64,000 nucleotides of DNA from the NCBI RefSeq assembly GCF_003493605.1, contig NZ_QQKA01000008.1, forward strand, positions 1-64,000, read 5' to 3'. The stretch comes from Haemophilus haemolyticus (GTDB lineage Bacteria; Pseudomonadota; Gammaproteobacteria; Enterobacterales; Pasteurellaceae). Position numbers and translations under genes: made by a program. Positions 51,551 through 61,454 of the stretch are shown here, piece by piece (the stretch's first letter is position 1; each line of letters opens with the position of its first letter). Below the pieces are notes generated by a model. That model did no database searches and was not told where the DNA came from. It saw only the letters and a program-made list of their open reading frames with translations.

Positions 51551-53201
51551 AAATGGTTTTGTTGTAATGGGGCATTTGTTGAAATTAGTGACCCCTCTGG
51601 CGCACATTATGGCGTTTACCATCACGATGGGAACGCTCGGTTTTCTGGCTGCCATCTTTATTATGGTGCTGGGTGCGATGGGGTTAGTGAATCTTCTTAA
51701 CTTTGACACCCATTTAAGTTTTTCTGGCATTTTGACCGCACTTATCGTATTAGCGGTGGCTCGTGGCGTATTGCGTTATTTAGAGCAAATGTCAGGGCAT
51801 TATATTGCTTTTAAATTATTGGCATTATTGCGTGACAAAGTGTTTTCTTCTTTGCGTCGTTTGGCTTTTGTGAAGTTGCAAGATAAACAAGCAGGGCAAT
51901 TAGTGTCTTTGGTGACTAACGATATCGAATTGCTCGAAGTATTTTATGCGCACACCATCGCACCAATTATGATCGCGTTCTTTACCTCTGCGATTTTATT
52001 GTTGGTTTTTGCTCATCTTTCAGGTTGGTTTGTGCTTGTGGCATTGACTGCGTATTTGACGGTGGGTGTGATTTTACCGATTATCACGACCAAATTGGCG
52101 CGTGAAGATGGCAGACGCTATCGCGAATTAGTGGGCGAAATGAATGACTTCTTCCTCGACAGCGTGCGTGGTATGAAAGAAATTCAGCTTTTTGGCTATG
52201 CACAACAACGCTTAGCAGAAATCCAACAACGTAGCCAAAAAATCGATATGGCTTTTGAGCGCATTAAAGACCAAGAAGCGAAAGTGCGTGTTTATACTGA
52301 AGTGGCGGTATCTGTTTTCAACATCATTATGCTGTTTACTGGCTTAATTTTATTTAGCTTAGATAAAATTGATTTCTCAGCCTTTTTAGTTGGTGTGATT
52401 TTATTAATGTCGAGCTACGGGCCAGTTATCGCCTTAAGTAACCTTTCAAGCAACTTGTTACAAACTTTGGCTTCAGGTGAGCGAGTATTAAGTTTATTAG
52501 CGGAAGAACCGGAGTTAAAAGATGTAGAAAGTGCGGTGGATTTAAAAGATGTTTCTCGCATTGATGTTGAGAGAGTAAGTTTTGCTTATGGTGAAGAACA
52601 AATCTTATCAGATGTGAGTTTATCAGTGAAAAAAGGTGAAATCTTAGGGATTCACGGCAGAAGTGGCAGCGGTAAAAGTACCTTGTTGAAATTGCTGATG
52701 CGTTTTTACGATCCTAAATCAGGTAGCATTAAAATTAATAGCGAAACCTTACCGAACATCAACACCCGCAGTTTGCGTGACAATATGGCATACATTACTC
52801 AGCAAACCTATATTTTCAACGAAACCATTGAGGAAAATATTCGCCTTGCTCGCCGTGATGCAACGTTAGAAGAAATTATGGAAGCGGCGAAGAAAGCCTC
52901 AATTCATGATTTCATTTTAAGCTTACCACAAGGTTATCAAACGAAAATGACCGAATTAGGCGGCAATCTCTCTGATGGTGAAAAACAACGTATCGGTATT
53001 GCCCGAGCATTCTTGCATAATGCACCGATTATTTTACTCGATGAGCCAACCAGTAATTTGGATAGCTTAAACGAAGCAATGATTTTGAAATCATTACTCG
53101 ATGCTAAAGCTGAGAAATTGATTATTCTCGTCAGCCATCGCCAGTCTACGATGGCAATTTGTGATCAGGTGATTGGTATAGAAAACGGCAGAATGTCCTA
53201 A
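51543..53201 (+). CDS. cydC: Thiol-exporting ABC transporter subunit CydC
   Basis: 552 residues, same layout as CydD. Walker A is GRSGSGKST, Walker B IILLDEP, and a switch His is in LVSHRQ. The signature loop reads LSDGEKQRIGIARAFL, with Asp where the second Gly of LSGGE is usual; the ATPase site formed with CydD may therefore be asymmetric. It ends at a clean terminator. Confidence 0.96.
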   Translation: MRKNGFVVMGHLLKLVTPLAHIMAFTITMGTLGFLAAIFIMVLGAMGLVNLLNFDTHLSFSGILTALIVLAVARGVLRYLEQMSGHYIAFKLLALLRDKVFSSLRRLAFVKLQDKQAGQLVSLVTNDIELLEVFYAHTIAPIMIAFFTSAILLLVFAHLSGWFVLVALTAYLTVGVILPIITTKLAREDGRRYRELVGEMNDFFLDSVRGMKEIQLFGYAQQRLAEIQQRSQKIDMAFERIKDQEAKVRVYTEVAVSVFNIIMLFTGLILFSLDKIDFSAFLVGVILLMSSYGPVIALSNLSSNLLQTLASGERVLSLLAEEPELKDVESAVDLKDVSRIDVERVSFAYGEEQILSDVSLSVKKGEILGIHGRSGSGKSTLLKLLMRFYDPKSGSIKINSETLPNINTRSLRDNMAYITQQTYIFNETIEENIRLARRDATLEEIMEAAKKASIHDFILSLPQGYQTKMTELGGNLSDGEKQRIGIARAFLHNAPIILLDEPTSNLDSLNEAMILKSLLDAKAEKLIILVSHRQSTMAICDQVIGIENGRMS

Positions 53202-53212
53202 ACTAAGACAAC

Positions 53213-53243
53213 AAAAAATCGCACTGGTAAGGTGCGATTTTTT
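53213..53243 (+). terminator. Terminator of cydDC
   Basis: AAAAATCGCAC pairs with GTGCGATTTTT around TGGTAAG and is followed by a T run. Confidence 0.88.
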
Positions 53244-53300
53244 TATAGACAGACAAAGAATAAGCCTGTTTTAATAGGGAAATAATTTACGTGTGGATTC

Positions 53301-53768
53301 TTATTTTACAACGTTAAATGTCAACGGGTCATAAACAATCTCACCCACTTGAACTTGGATTGTATATTGACCTATAGGATCTTTTTCATCAAATTTCCAG
53401 CAATTTACTACCGTTTTACCTTGGTTTAATGCATCACGAGTTGTTGTGATTGTGTGGGTCTTTTTATCTTCAGAAACTTTAACTGCATTTGGATTTTCTG
53501 ATACAGAAAAGGTCGTTTTTTCAGGCGATTTAAAGACTTCGGTAACAGTAATTTGTTTCGCAAAATTACCATTAGCTACCCAGCAAAGTTGGTGTGCTTT
53601 AGCTGAACGAGAAATATCTTTTTTACCTAAATCCGTTGGCGTTTTCCCAGACATATCATAGGTTGAAAGGTAAAGTGTTGGTTGCGGTTCTTGTGGAACA
53701 TCGGACGCGGCAAATACAGATGATGCTGCGCATAAAGAAAATACAGCTAATGTTAATGATTTTTTCAT
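53301..53768 (-). CDS. Small periplasmic protein of unknown function
   Basis: 155 residues. A Sec signal peptide (MKKSLTLAVFSLCAASSVFA) is followed by a mature domain of about 134 residues with two cysteines (HQLCWVANG and VVNCWKFD), likely a disulfide. The predicted strands (TLYLSTYDMSG, ITVTEVF, TFSVSENP, YTIQVQVGEIVYDPLTFNVV) suggest a small beta sandwich. No known family was recognised. It is alone on the minus strand, downstream of ftsP, with its own ribosome site (GAGGAA). Confidence 0.75.
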   Translation of the reverse strand: MKKSLTLAVFSLCAASSVFAASDVPQEPQPTLYLSTYDMSGKTPTDLGKKDISRSAKAHQLCWVANGNFAKQITVTEVFKSPEKTTFSVSENPNAVKVSEDKKTHTITTTRDALNQGKTVVNCWKFDEKDPIGQYTIQVQVGEIVYDPLTFNVVK

Positions 53769-53834
53769 TACGATTTTCCTCTTTAAATAAAGTATGAATG
53801 ATTAAAATTCATGGTGTTTTTAGGATAGTTAAAA

Positions 53835-55244
53835 CTATTGTACCACCAGTACGCCAATGCATCCCATATCTTCTAGCATTAAATTTGATACCCCAAATAA
53901 GAATGGGTAGTTGCCAGAAGATGTTTGATCAAATTTCACTAAAATTTGAGTTTTGTTTTTTACCCAAACTGTATCTTTCCAAGCTAATTCTTTAGCTTGG
54001 AATTGATGTTCTCCTTGGCTTTCTACCACAAATTTGGCACCTTGAATAGTAAATCCAACAGGTAAACTTGCATTTAAAATCCAGCGTTCAATTGTTCCTT
54101 TTCGGGCTATTACATCAACTTTGCGTGGGTCAAAACGTCTTTGGTTAATTAAGCCGTTTGTGACATCAATATTAAATTCTCGAGTTTGTGCAACGGCTTG
54201 TTGTAACATTGCTGGCGCATCCGTTTCGAAAGTGAGGTTTGGTTGTTTATTAAATGCTGACATTTCTCCTTGAGCACGTAATTCAAGGACGGTGTTATCA
54301 GCGAGTTCATCGCTTGAGATCAACATATTTTTCATTTTGTCGTACAAGCCACGTTTGCTTCCACTAATGAGAGATACGTTGTCAATTTCATTCATATTAA
54401 CGAGTATTTCTGCACGTTCTCCTGGCGAGAGAACCAAAGATTTGACTGATTTAGCTTTGGGTAAGAAACCTAAATCTTGTGCAATAAGCAGCATTTCTTG
54501 ATCATTATCCAAGCGTAAATAATAAGCACGAGCTAATGAGGCATTGAGCAAACGTAAACGAATCCAGCCCCGTGTGACATCTAAATATGGTGCTTCAATA
54601 CCATTTACTAATAAGCGATTGCCTACAAAGTGCGGTTGATTTTGTTTGAATAATTGGAGACCATCATTATTAAATTCCATATCTTGTAAAATCAATGGAA
54701 TGTCATCTACGCCGTATTTATTGGGCAGATTCGCTTTTAGGCTTTGGTCATCTTCAATTAACCACATTCCAGCTAAGCCACGATAGGTTTGATAGGCTGA
54801 GTTGGCTAATGTTGCGGAACGATACCAACAGCTTGCTGCGGGTTGTTCAATAGGCACGATGGGTGCCCAAGACTCGCCTTTTTTTAGTATTCTAGCTGCG
54901 CCACCAAACAGTTCACCTGATGCTTGTAAGCCTTGAATAGACAAGGCAACGGATTGAGGCAAATTGTTATGATAATTAAGTTTGGCAAAGCTACCTGATT
55001 TGATTTTAATGGTTGGGCCAAGATAATTACCGTTGAATCCCCATACTGTCACATTGTGTGAGCCATCTAGGGGATAATTCATTTCCTGCATTGTTAATAC
55101 AATCGGGCGACCGCGACGAACTTCAATTAGTGGTGGCGCAACTAATTTTTCACGGCTTGCCGCTAACAATGGTGCGGGCACAGTGGAAAGTGCGGTAGAA
55201 ATCGCAGCTGTTTTTAATAATTGACGGCGGGAAAGGCGTGGCAT
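53835..55244 (-). CDS. ftsP: Cell-division protein FtsP (SufI), multicopper-oxidase fold without copper
   Basis: 469 residues. The twin-arginine signal is [16 protein letters not shown] (residues 4-19). Three cupredoxin-like domains follow, but the His-rich copper ligand motifs of true oxidases are absent, as in E. coli SufI. It stabilises the divisome in the periplasm under stress. It is one base after plsC, and the pair is likely co-transcribed. Confidence 0.95.
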   Translation of the reverse strand: MPRLSRRQLLKTAAISTALSTVPAPLLAASREKLVAPPLIEVRRGRPIVLTMQEMNYPLDGSHNVTVWGFNGNYLGPTIKIKSGSFAKLNYHNNLPQSVALSIQGLQASGELFGGAARILKKGESWAPIVPIEQPAASCWYRSATLANSAYQTYRGLAGMWLIEDDQSLKANLPNKYGVDDIPLILQDMEFNNDGLQLFKQNQPHFVGNRLLVNGIEAPYLDVTRGWIRLRLLNASLARAYYLRLDNDQEMLLIAQDLGFLPKAKSVKSLVLSPGERAEILVNMNEIDNVSLISGSKRGLYDKMKNMLISSDELADNTVLELRAQGEMSAFNKQPNLTFETDAPAMLQQAVAQTREFNIDVTNGLINQRRFDPRKVDVIARKGTIERWILNASLPVGFTIQGAKFVVESQGEHQFQAKELAWKDTVWVKNKTQILVKFDQTSSGNYPFLFGVSNLMLEDMGCIGVLVVQ

Positions 55245-55245
55245 T

Positions 55246-55968
55246 TTAGTTTCCTTTTGCTATCTCTTCATCAAGTTCGGCAATGCGTTTTTCCATTAGA
55301 TCGTGACAATAAGCCGCAAGATCTCGAACATTGTCTTTGGTATAGCCTGAAACATCGATTGGATCCATTATTTCGCAAATCACTTTGCCATTATCCCAGC
55401 GATTTAAATTAATTTTGTTATGTGTGGTTGAGCAAACCACTGGAATAATCGGTACACCTGCTGAAATCGCCGCATGGAATGCACCCGTTTTAAAGGGTAA
55501 TAAACCACGACCGCGACTGCGAGTGCCTTCTGGGAACATCCAAATAGATAAATTATCTTCATTAATTCGTCGTGCGAGTTGCGACATTGTACTGTGTGCT
55601 TTTGTGCGGTTTTCTCTATCCAAGAAAATATTGCCCGTTACCCAATACAGAATGCCGAAGAAGGGGATCCAAATTAAACTTTTTTTACCCACACTTACTG
55701 TGCGAGGTTGCACCATATAAGAGATTGTCACCATATCATAATTGTTTTGGTGATTACCGATATAAATGGCACGGCCAATCTGCTCTTGATTTTGAGGAAT
55801 ACGATGTTCTACTTTTAAGCCAAAAAGTGGATATAAACGCCCAAACCAACGTGCAACAATGCCTACGTTACTTGGATTTTTAAAGCGGATAAAAGAATAA
55901 ATCGTACCCAGTACACAAATTAGAATACAGCAGATTAATACGAGGAAGATTCGAAGTAGTTTTAACAT
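55246..55968 (-). CDS. plsC: 1-acyl-sn-glycerol-3-phosphate acyltransferase
   Basis: 240 residues. N-terminal membrane helix, then the acyltransferase motifs NHQNNYD (catalytic HX4D), [10 protein letters not shown] and [11 protein letters not shown], and VPIIPV. It adds the second acyl chain to lysophosphatidic acid at the inner membrane. Confidence 0.96.
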   Translation of the reverse strand: MLKLLRIFLVLICCILICVLGTIYSFIRFKNPSNVGIVARWFGRLYPLFGLKVEHRIPQNQEQIGRAIYIGNHQNNYDMVTISYMVQPRTVSVGKKSLIWIPFFGILYWVTGNIFLDRENRTKAHSTMSQLARRINEDNLSIWMFPEGTRSRGRGLLPFKTGAFHAAISAGVPIIPVVCSTTHNKINLNRWDNGKVICEIMDPIDVSGYTKDNVRDLAAYCHDLMEKRIAELDEEIAKGN

Positions 55969-56053
55969 GAGGATGCCCTATACAAAATTTCGTTAAAGTA
56001 TAGCAAATTCAATATCAATATGTGCTAATCTAAACAAAAATCGTGGAATTTTT

Positions 56054-56767
56054 ATGAAACATAGCTATTTTATTTCTGATTTGCATCTAAGCGAAAATCG
56101 GCCTGAATTGACCGCACTTTTCGTTGATTTTATGCAGAATCTTGCCCCACAGGCTGAACGGCTTTACATTTTAGGTGATCTTTTTGATTTTTGGATTGGT
56201 GATGACGAGCAATCCGCATTGATTCAACAAGTTAAAGATTTAATTAAGTCTGTAAGAAATCAAGGTGTGCAATGTTATTTTCAGCACGGCAACCGTGATT
56301 TCTTAATTGGTGAACGTTTTTCAAAAGAAACGGGCGTTCAGCTTTTACCTGATTATCAATTAATCGCACTTTATGATAAAAAAATCTTACTTTGTCATGG
56401 CGATACGCTTTGCATTGATGATGAGGCTTACCAACAATTTCGTCGTAGAGTGAATCAAAAATGGCTGCAGCGTTTGTTTTTGTGTTTACCATTAAAAGTG
56501 CGGGTGAAAATTGCGGAGAAAATTCGAGCAAAGAGTAATCAAGATAAACAAGCCAAATCACAGGAAATCATGGATGTAAATCAAGCCTTTACGACAGAAA
56601 AAGTACAAGAGTTTGGTGTAAATTTATTAATTCACGGGCACACACACCGTGAGGCGATTCATCAACAAGAAGGATTTACCCGAATTGTATTAGGGGATTG
56701 GCGAAAAAATTACGCGTCAATTTTAAAAATGGATGAAAGCGGAGAATTTGGTTTTATTAAAGATTAG
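56054..56767 (+). CDS. lpxH: UDP-2,3-diacylglucosamine hydrolase
   Basis: 237 residues. Metal ligands lie in [38 protein letters not shown] and [11 protein letters not shown]. It makes lipid X in lipid A biosynthesis at the membrane surface. It is divergent from plsC and convergent with the aroE paralog. Confidence 0.97.
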   Translation: MKHSYFISDLHLSENRPELTALFVDFMQNLAPQAERLYILGDLFDFWIGDDEQSALIQQVKDLIKSVRNQGVQCYFQHGNRDFLIGERFSKETGVQLLPDYQLIALYDKKILLCHGDTLCIDDEAYQQFRRRVNQKWLQRLFLCLPLKVRVKIAEKIRAKSNQDKQAKSQEIMDVNQAFTTEKVQEFGVNLLIHGHTHREAIHQQEGFTRIVLGDWRKNYASILKMDESGEFGFIKD

Positions 56768-56794
56768 AAGTGCGGTGAAAAACCACCGCACTTT
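56767..56794. terminator. Bidirectional uptake-signal terminator lpxH/aroE paralog
   Basis: AAGTGCGGTG (56768-56777) and CACCGCACTT (56784-56793) pair around six bases, with a T-rich end on one side. Confidence 0.88.
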
Positions 56795-56799
56795 TGATG

Positions 56800-57615
56800 T
56801 TAAGATTTAGCTCGAGCAAACGCCGCGGCTTCTTCTATTAATTCATCGCTTGGGCGTTGATGTGTATAAAGTTCAAATTGTTCTACAGCCTGAAGTACAA
56901 TCACTTCTGCGCCAGAAATGGTTTGTTTTCCTTGTGCTTGAGCATAACGAATAAAGGGCGTTTCAGCAGGCATAGCCACTACATCAAACGCGACACTAGC
57001 ATTATCTATGAGCGCTTTGGGAAAGGCTAAATCCATTTCTTCCTTTCCCCCTTTCATGCCGATTGGCGTAACATTAACCAAAATGTCTGCCTGTTGGTTT
57101 TCTAAGGAATCAATGTATTCATAGCCGTAAACTGCGGCGAGATATTGACCTGTTTTTACGTTGCGTGCGTAAATTTTTAACTTTTCAAAACCTGAATTTT
57201 TAAAGGCAGCCACAACGGCTTTTGCCATACCTCCACTGCCATGAACAATGACTTTAGCATTTTTATTTAAGTGATATTTTTCAATTAATTTTACGATGGC
57301 AATATAATCAGTGTTATATGCGCGCAAAAAGCCATTATCGTTCACGATGGTGTTTACGGATTCAATGGCTTGTGCTGACGGGTGAATTTCATCTAGAAAC
57401 GGCGTACAAGCTTCTTTGAATGGCATTGAAACTGCACAACCACGAATGCCTAATGCGCGCACGCCTTTGATAGCGTGTTCAATATCTTGCGTGGTGAAGG
57501 CTTTATAAATGAAATTCAATCCTAGCTTGTCGTACAAGTAATTGTGAAAGGTAGTACCGAAATTACCTGGGCGACCAGATAAAGACATGCAGAGTTGGGT
57601 ATCTTTGTTGATCAT
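56800..57615 (-). CDS. Shikimate dehydrogenase-like protein (AroE paralog)
   Basis: 271 residues. The N-terminal domain has LSGRPGNFGTTFHNYLYDKLG and MPFKEACTPFLDEIH (the catalytic Lys region), and the NADP fold has VIVHGSGGMAKAVVAAFKNSGF. It corresponds to the third AroE-type class (SdhL, HI0607), reported to oxidise shikimate only slowly, so its true substrate is unclear. It follows cysE by 9 bp in the same transcript. Confidence 0.9.
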   Translation of the reverse strand: MINKDTQLCMSLSGRPGNFGTTFHNYLYDKLGLNFIYKAFTTQDIEHAIKGVRALGIRGCAVSMPFKEACTPFLDEIHPSAQAIESVNTIVNDNGFLRAYNTDYIAIVKLIEKYHLNKNAKVIVHGSGGMAKAVVAAFKNSGFEKLKIYARNVKTGQYLAAVYGYEYIDSLENQQADILVNVTPIGMKGGKEEMDLAFPKALIDNASVAFDVVAMPAETPFIRYAQAQGKQTISGAEVIVLQAVEQFELYTHQRPSDELIEEAAAFARAKS

Positions 57616-57624
57616 GGTGTCTCC

Positions 57625-58428
57625 TTATATGTTTAAATTCATTCCATCATCAATGCCGATAAAATATTGGTTCATATCGAAAGCAGGTTTTGCCGCTTTA
57701 TCTTGACTTACAATTCGAGCTGGCACGCCAGCCGCTGTGGCATATTCAGGAACGGGGTTAAGCACAACAGAATTTGCTCCAATTTTGGCATATTTACCTA
57801 CTTCAATATTACCGAGAATTTTTGCTCCCGCCCCAATCATAACACCCTCACGTACTTTTGGATGACGATCGCCTGATTCTTTTCCCGTACCACCAAGCGT
57901 TACGCCTTGCAAAATTGACACATCATTTTCGATTACAGATGTTTCCCCTACAACAATGCCTGTTGCATGGTCGAACATGATTCCGTGACCAATTTTCGCC
58001 GCAGGATGAATATCGACATCGAAAGCCACTGAAATTTGGTTTTGTAAATAAAGGGCAAGGGATTTACGGTTTTGATTCCATAAATAATGGGTGATTCGAT
58101 AACTTTGAATCGCATGGAAACCTTTTAAATAAAGCAATGGGGTGGACCATAACTCCACAGCTGGGTCTCGGTGGCGAACAGCTTGAATATCGCAGGCAGC
58201 ACAATCAATAATCGAAGGATTAGCTTGATAGGCTTCCTCAATAATTTCTCGGAGAGAAATGGCGGGCATAATTGGATTGGCTAATTTGTTAGCCAATAAA
58301 TAACTTAGCGCACCGCCCAGATTTTGATGTTTTAAAATCGTAGAATGAAAAAAACTCGCAAGCATAGGTTCGTTTTCAGCAAGTTCTTTGGCTTCTTGGC
58401 GAATATGTTGCCACACATCTAATGTCAT
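57625..58428 (-). CDS. cysE: Serine O-acetyltransferase
   Basis: 267 residues. N-terminal helical domain, then left-handed hexapeptide repeats (about 140-240) with DIHPAAKIGHGIMFDHATGIVVGE carrying the catalytic Asp and His residues. It makes O-acetylserine for cysteine synthesis and is inhibited by cysteine. The ribosome site AGGAGG is strong. The 129 bp upstream, to cyaA, hold only a promoter-like segment. Confidence 0.97.
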   Translation of the reverse strand: MTLDVWQHIRQEAKELAENEPMLASFFHSTILKHQNLGGALSYLLANKLANPIMPAISLREIIEEAYQANPSIIDCAACDIQAVRHRDPAVELWSTPLLYLKGFHAIQSYRITHYLWNQNRKSLALYLQNQISVAFDVDIHPAAKIGHGIMFDHATGIVVGETSVIENDVSILQGVTLGGTGKESGDRHPKVREGVMIGAGAKILGNIEVGKYAKIGANSVVLNPVPEYATAAGVPARIVSQDKAAKPAFDMNQYFIGIDDGMNLNI

Positions 58429-58557
58429 TTTTCCTCCTATTGCCTGCTTTCAGACTACGCGTTTATATATGTTAATCATAGCTGAATTTTTATATATACG
58501 GAAAGATCTATTAAAAACAAAAGTGAAACAGGCTAGAAATAATTTCTAATGAAGATA

Positions 58558-61089
58558 TTACTTATTCATTGGGCGGAATTTAAACGGCACAATGGATATG
58601 CCATTTTTTCCATTTTGTAGTTGATAAAATTGAGGGTAGTTAAAATTACGTTGAACGATATTGTAAGGATTTTTATCGCCTTCCTGTTTGGCGTTTTGAT
58701 AAAGTTGATTAATCTCCCGCACTTTTTCATCTTTTTCACCATCGCAGTGGCGATAGATTTCGAGACGATTAGATTCATCTAAAATGTAAACATTGAAGCT
58801 GTGATCGGAATTATCTTCAAAAAAGAATTGTAGGAATCCTTCACTTGCGAAGGCATCCATTTCTGGTGGATAGCGACGACTTTCTTGGTTTGTCTCGCCA
58901 TCTTCAATTGGCGTTTGTAAAACTTCGTCAAAATCCACCGCACTTTCAGCTTCATTACAGACCGATTCATTTCCGGTTTCTTGTAAGCTAATCCCGCGAT
59001 CTTCAAAAAATAATTGCCAGTTTTTACCCGCTACGCGTAAGCGTGATGTTTGGCAAGGTTGTTGAATATCGCCGACTTGGATGCTAACGCATCGATTGAC
59101 TAATCCCATCACTAATTGACGTAAATCTTGGCGATAACGTTCACTATAACAATAGACTTGGATGGAATCTGGGCGATTAACGCCACGATAAATTTTGTTA
59201 GAAAGCACTTTTAGTGCAAGTAAAATGGCATTTTGCCCTTCAAAATGGAGCGTTCGGATTTCGTTCCACACGTTGCGATAAGTAAAATCGATACTGCCCA
59301 CAAGACTTTGTTCGAGCGATCCAAAACTAAATAAATCTCGCGATGAAATACCCGTTAATACTTCTTCTACTTTGGATGTTGGATCGGTCGTGAGATTTAT
59401 GGCAATAAACAAGCTACGAATTTCGCATTGATTCAATAAATCGCTGTTTTTGGGTTGTTTGGCGATGGTGCTTGGAAAAGACTGACGTAAGTTAGTGACA
59501 AAGCGTTGCAATGTGCTTAAAGTCACATTCTTGCTAAAAATTGACAATTCGGTTTTTTCAGTGAGTAAATGATTGAAATAAGCCCAAGAGACTAATTTAT
59601 TTAGGCTTTCTCCATATTCAATCACCCGTTCTTTGGAGAACATAATATGGTGTGTTGGTTGATTGATAAGGTACCAACCATCTTTAAAATGTTTATTGCT
59701 GCGAACTTCCACAAAAGTCAGGTGTGCTTCTGATAAATTGTGAGATATCTGTGTGTTGAGTAAGGACACTTTGCCGGGAAGTTCTTCAAAAGCAGTATAA
59801 AGTTTACGAGAAAGAATGTTGATATCTTGTGGCACGACGCTCGAGTGAATGTGATGCTTTCGAGCAAATTCCACTAAATTACGATAACTCAACATTAAAA
59901 ATTTCATTATGTTATCGTGGTTTTCTTTTACTGCCTTAATTTTCCAAAATGGACGCTTATTGAGATGTTTCACCGTTTCAGCAGACCATCCCCATTCATG
60001 AGCAAGGATTTCCATGTAATGAACACGCCAATTATTGGTTTGGTAACGCGCAAGATCTTCCGTTGCTTTCACATAGAAACAACGGCGCACAAAATCCAAA
60101 CGTTTAAATTCAGAAAGTGCGGTTAAATATCGGGTTACTTTTGCAAGAATGGCAATGTAAGGATCAAAATGGTGATCTGGATTGGTATTACCTGCAAGTA
60201 AATCTCGCTTAAAAGTGCGGGCAATTAAGCACGTGTTTGGGTATTCCTTGGAATAGGCTTCCAACAACAAAATTTTGAGTACAGATTTATAAGGCGAATC
60301 AATCCCTTTATAAAGATGCCATAAGCTGGCACCGAAATATTCGTTTGCAGAAAATTGCCCTAAACCGCCAAAATCCACCCAATCATTTGGATCAATTTCC
60401 CCTTCCGTAATTAAACGCGCCACCTCTTTTTCATAGTCTTTTTCATTTTCCACCCATAAATGCAACCAAAGTAGAGGTTTACCCGCCAAGCGTACAGCGG
60501 AGCGATAGAACTCATCAAGCAATAACATATATTGCGCAGAACCGCTATTTTCAACAGTGAGTGGGTCAGCATAATGTTCATTGCGGAAACGTTGTTGATC
60601 CATTAAATAAAAATTAATTTCCACATTAAATTGCATTGCCCATTCACTAATCCGTTTAGTTTTTTGGATAAGAAGAGCGTGTTCATCAGTGGTTAAGTCG
60701 TCTCGGACACAAATCCAAGTATCAAGATCTGAAGAAGAGGTTTGACTTATTGAGCCAAAGCTACCCATTACATAAACGCCTAGAATTGGTGGCAAAACTT
60801 CGTGAAAATTTACCGCACTTTTGAGTGTTGAAGGCTTATGATCGGCATAGTGAATAGCGTATTCATTGGTGAGCCATTTTTTTTGATAATCAGATGCGAG
60901 GAAACTTGCAATACCAGAGGGGGCGTGAATAACATAGCCAGGAAGTTGCGGATGGTTTAGGTGTAAAAGTAAAGGAACAACCGCTAAAACGTGTTGGAAT
61001 GCATCGCCTGAACCTTGTAATGCACGCTCAAAACGGCGTTGATCCAAGGCGCTAACCCATTTTTTTGCTTGTACTAGATTACATTCCAC
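58558..61089 (-). CDS. cyaA: Class I adenylate cyclase
   Basis: 843 residues from GTG at 61089. The N-terminal catalytic part has VYVMGSFGSISQTSSSDLDTWICV (nucleotidyltransferase-type GS..D.D), followed by the long regulatory half typical of enterobacterial/Pasteurellaceae CyaA. It makes cAMP, which with CRP drives sugar use and, with Sxy, competence. A perfect CRP site overlaps its promoter, suggesting negative feedback. Confidence 0.97.
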   Translation of the reverse strand: MECNLVQAKKWVSALDQRRFERALQGSGDAFQHVLAVVPLLLHLNHPQLPGYVIHAPSGIASFLASDYQKKWLTNEYAIHYADHKPSTLKSAVNFHEVLPPILGVYVMGSFGSISQTSSSDLDTWICVRDDLTTDEHALLIQKTKRISEWAMQFNVEINFYLMDQQRFRNEHYADPLTVENSGSAQYMLLLDEFYRSAVRLAGKPLLWLHLWVENEKDYEKEVARLITEGEIDPNDWVDFGGLGQFSANEYFGASLWHLYKGIDSPYKSVLKILLLEAYSKEYPNTCLIARTFKRDLLAGNTNPDHHFDPYIAILAKVTRYLTALSEFKRLDFVRRCFYVKATEDLARYQTNNWRVHYMEILAHEWGWSAETVKHLNKRPFWKIKAVKENHDNIMKFLMLSYRNLVEFARKHHIHSSVVPQDINILSRKLYTAFEELPGKVSLLNTQISHNLSEAHLTFVEVRSNKHFKDGWYLINQPTHHIMFSKERVIEYGESLNKLVSWAYFNHLLTEKTELSIFSKNVTLSTLQRFVTNLRQSFPSTIAKQPKNSDLLNQCEIRSLFIAINLTTDPTSKVEEVLTGISSRDLFSFGSLEQSLVGSIDFTYRNVWNEIRTLHFEGQNAILLALKVLSNKIYRGVNRPDSIQVYCYSERYRQDLRQLVMGLVNRCVSIQVGDIQQPCQTSRLRVAGKNWQLFFEDRGISLQETGNESVCNEAESAVDFDEVLQTPIEDGETNQESRRYPPEMDAFASEGFLQFFFEDNSDHSFNVYILDESNRLEIYRHCDGEKDEKVREINQLYQNAKQEGDKNPYNIVQRNFNYPQFYQLQNGKNGISIVPFKFRPMNK

Positions 61090-61454
61090 GCGGTGTCCCT
61101 ACCAGAACAACAAAAATTGGCGAACAATTTAACACTTAGGGAGTATAAATGCAAAAAAATGTGATGAAAATCACAGTTTGTGAAGAATCAGAGATTTTAA
61201 ATTATCAGAACGCAAAATAAATGACTAAAAATCTTATTTTTAATGCGATTTCTCATATCTGAGGTGTTTCTTATATCAACAATCAAAATGACTTTTTAAC
61301 CTAAGAGTGATAGGATAGCCAACAAATTTATTGCGTAAATGGCTTAATTTCGCTGATATGAGAATCTATATCTTTACCATTGGCGACTGCTCGGTATTTT
61401 TCTTATTAAAGCGAGTACATTAACTTATTCAATCTGACTTATTAAGGAATTGAT
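61090..61454. other. cyaA-hemX divergent control region
   Basis: This 365-bp gap contains the cyaA promoter and CRP site on the left. On the right is A/T-rich sequence before hemX (ribosome site AAGGAAT at 61444-61450), with no clear hemX promoter or other feature recognised in 61180-61440. Confidence 0.6.
61142..61175 (-). promoter_or_regulatory. cyaA promoter with overlapping CRP site
   Basis: On the minus strand the -10 box TATACT lies at 61142-61147. The perfect CRP site TGTGATGAAAATCACA (61160-61175) is centred near -32, over the -35 region, a position for repression. Confidence 0.75.
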
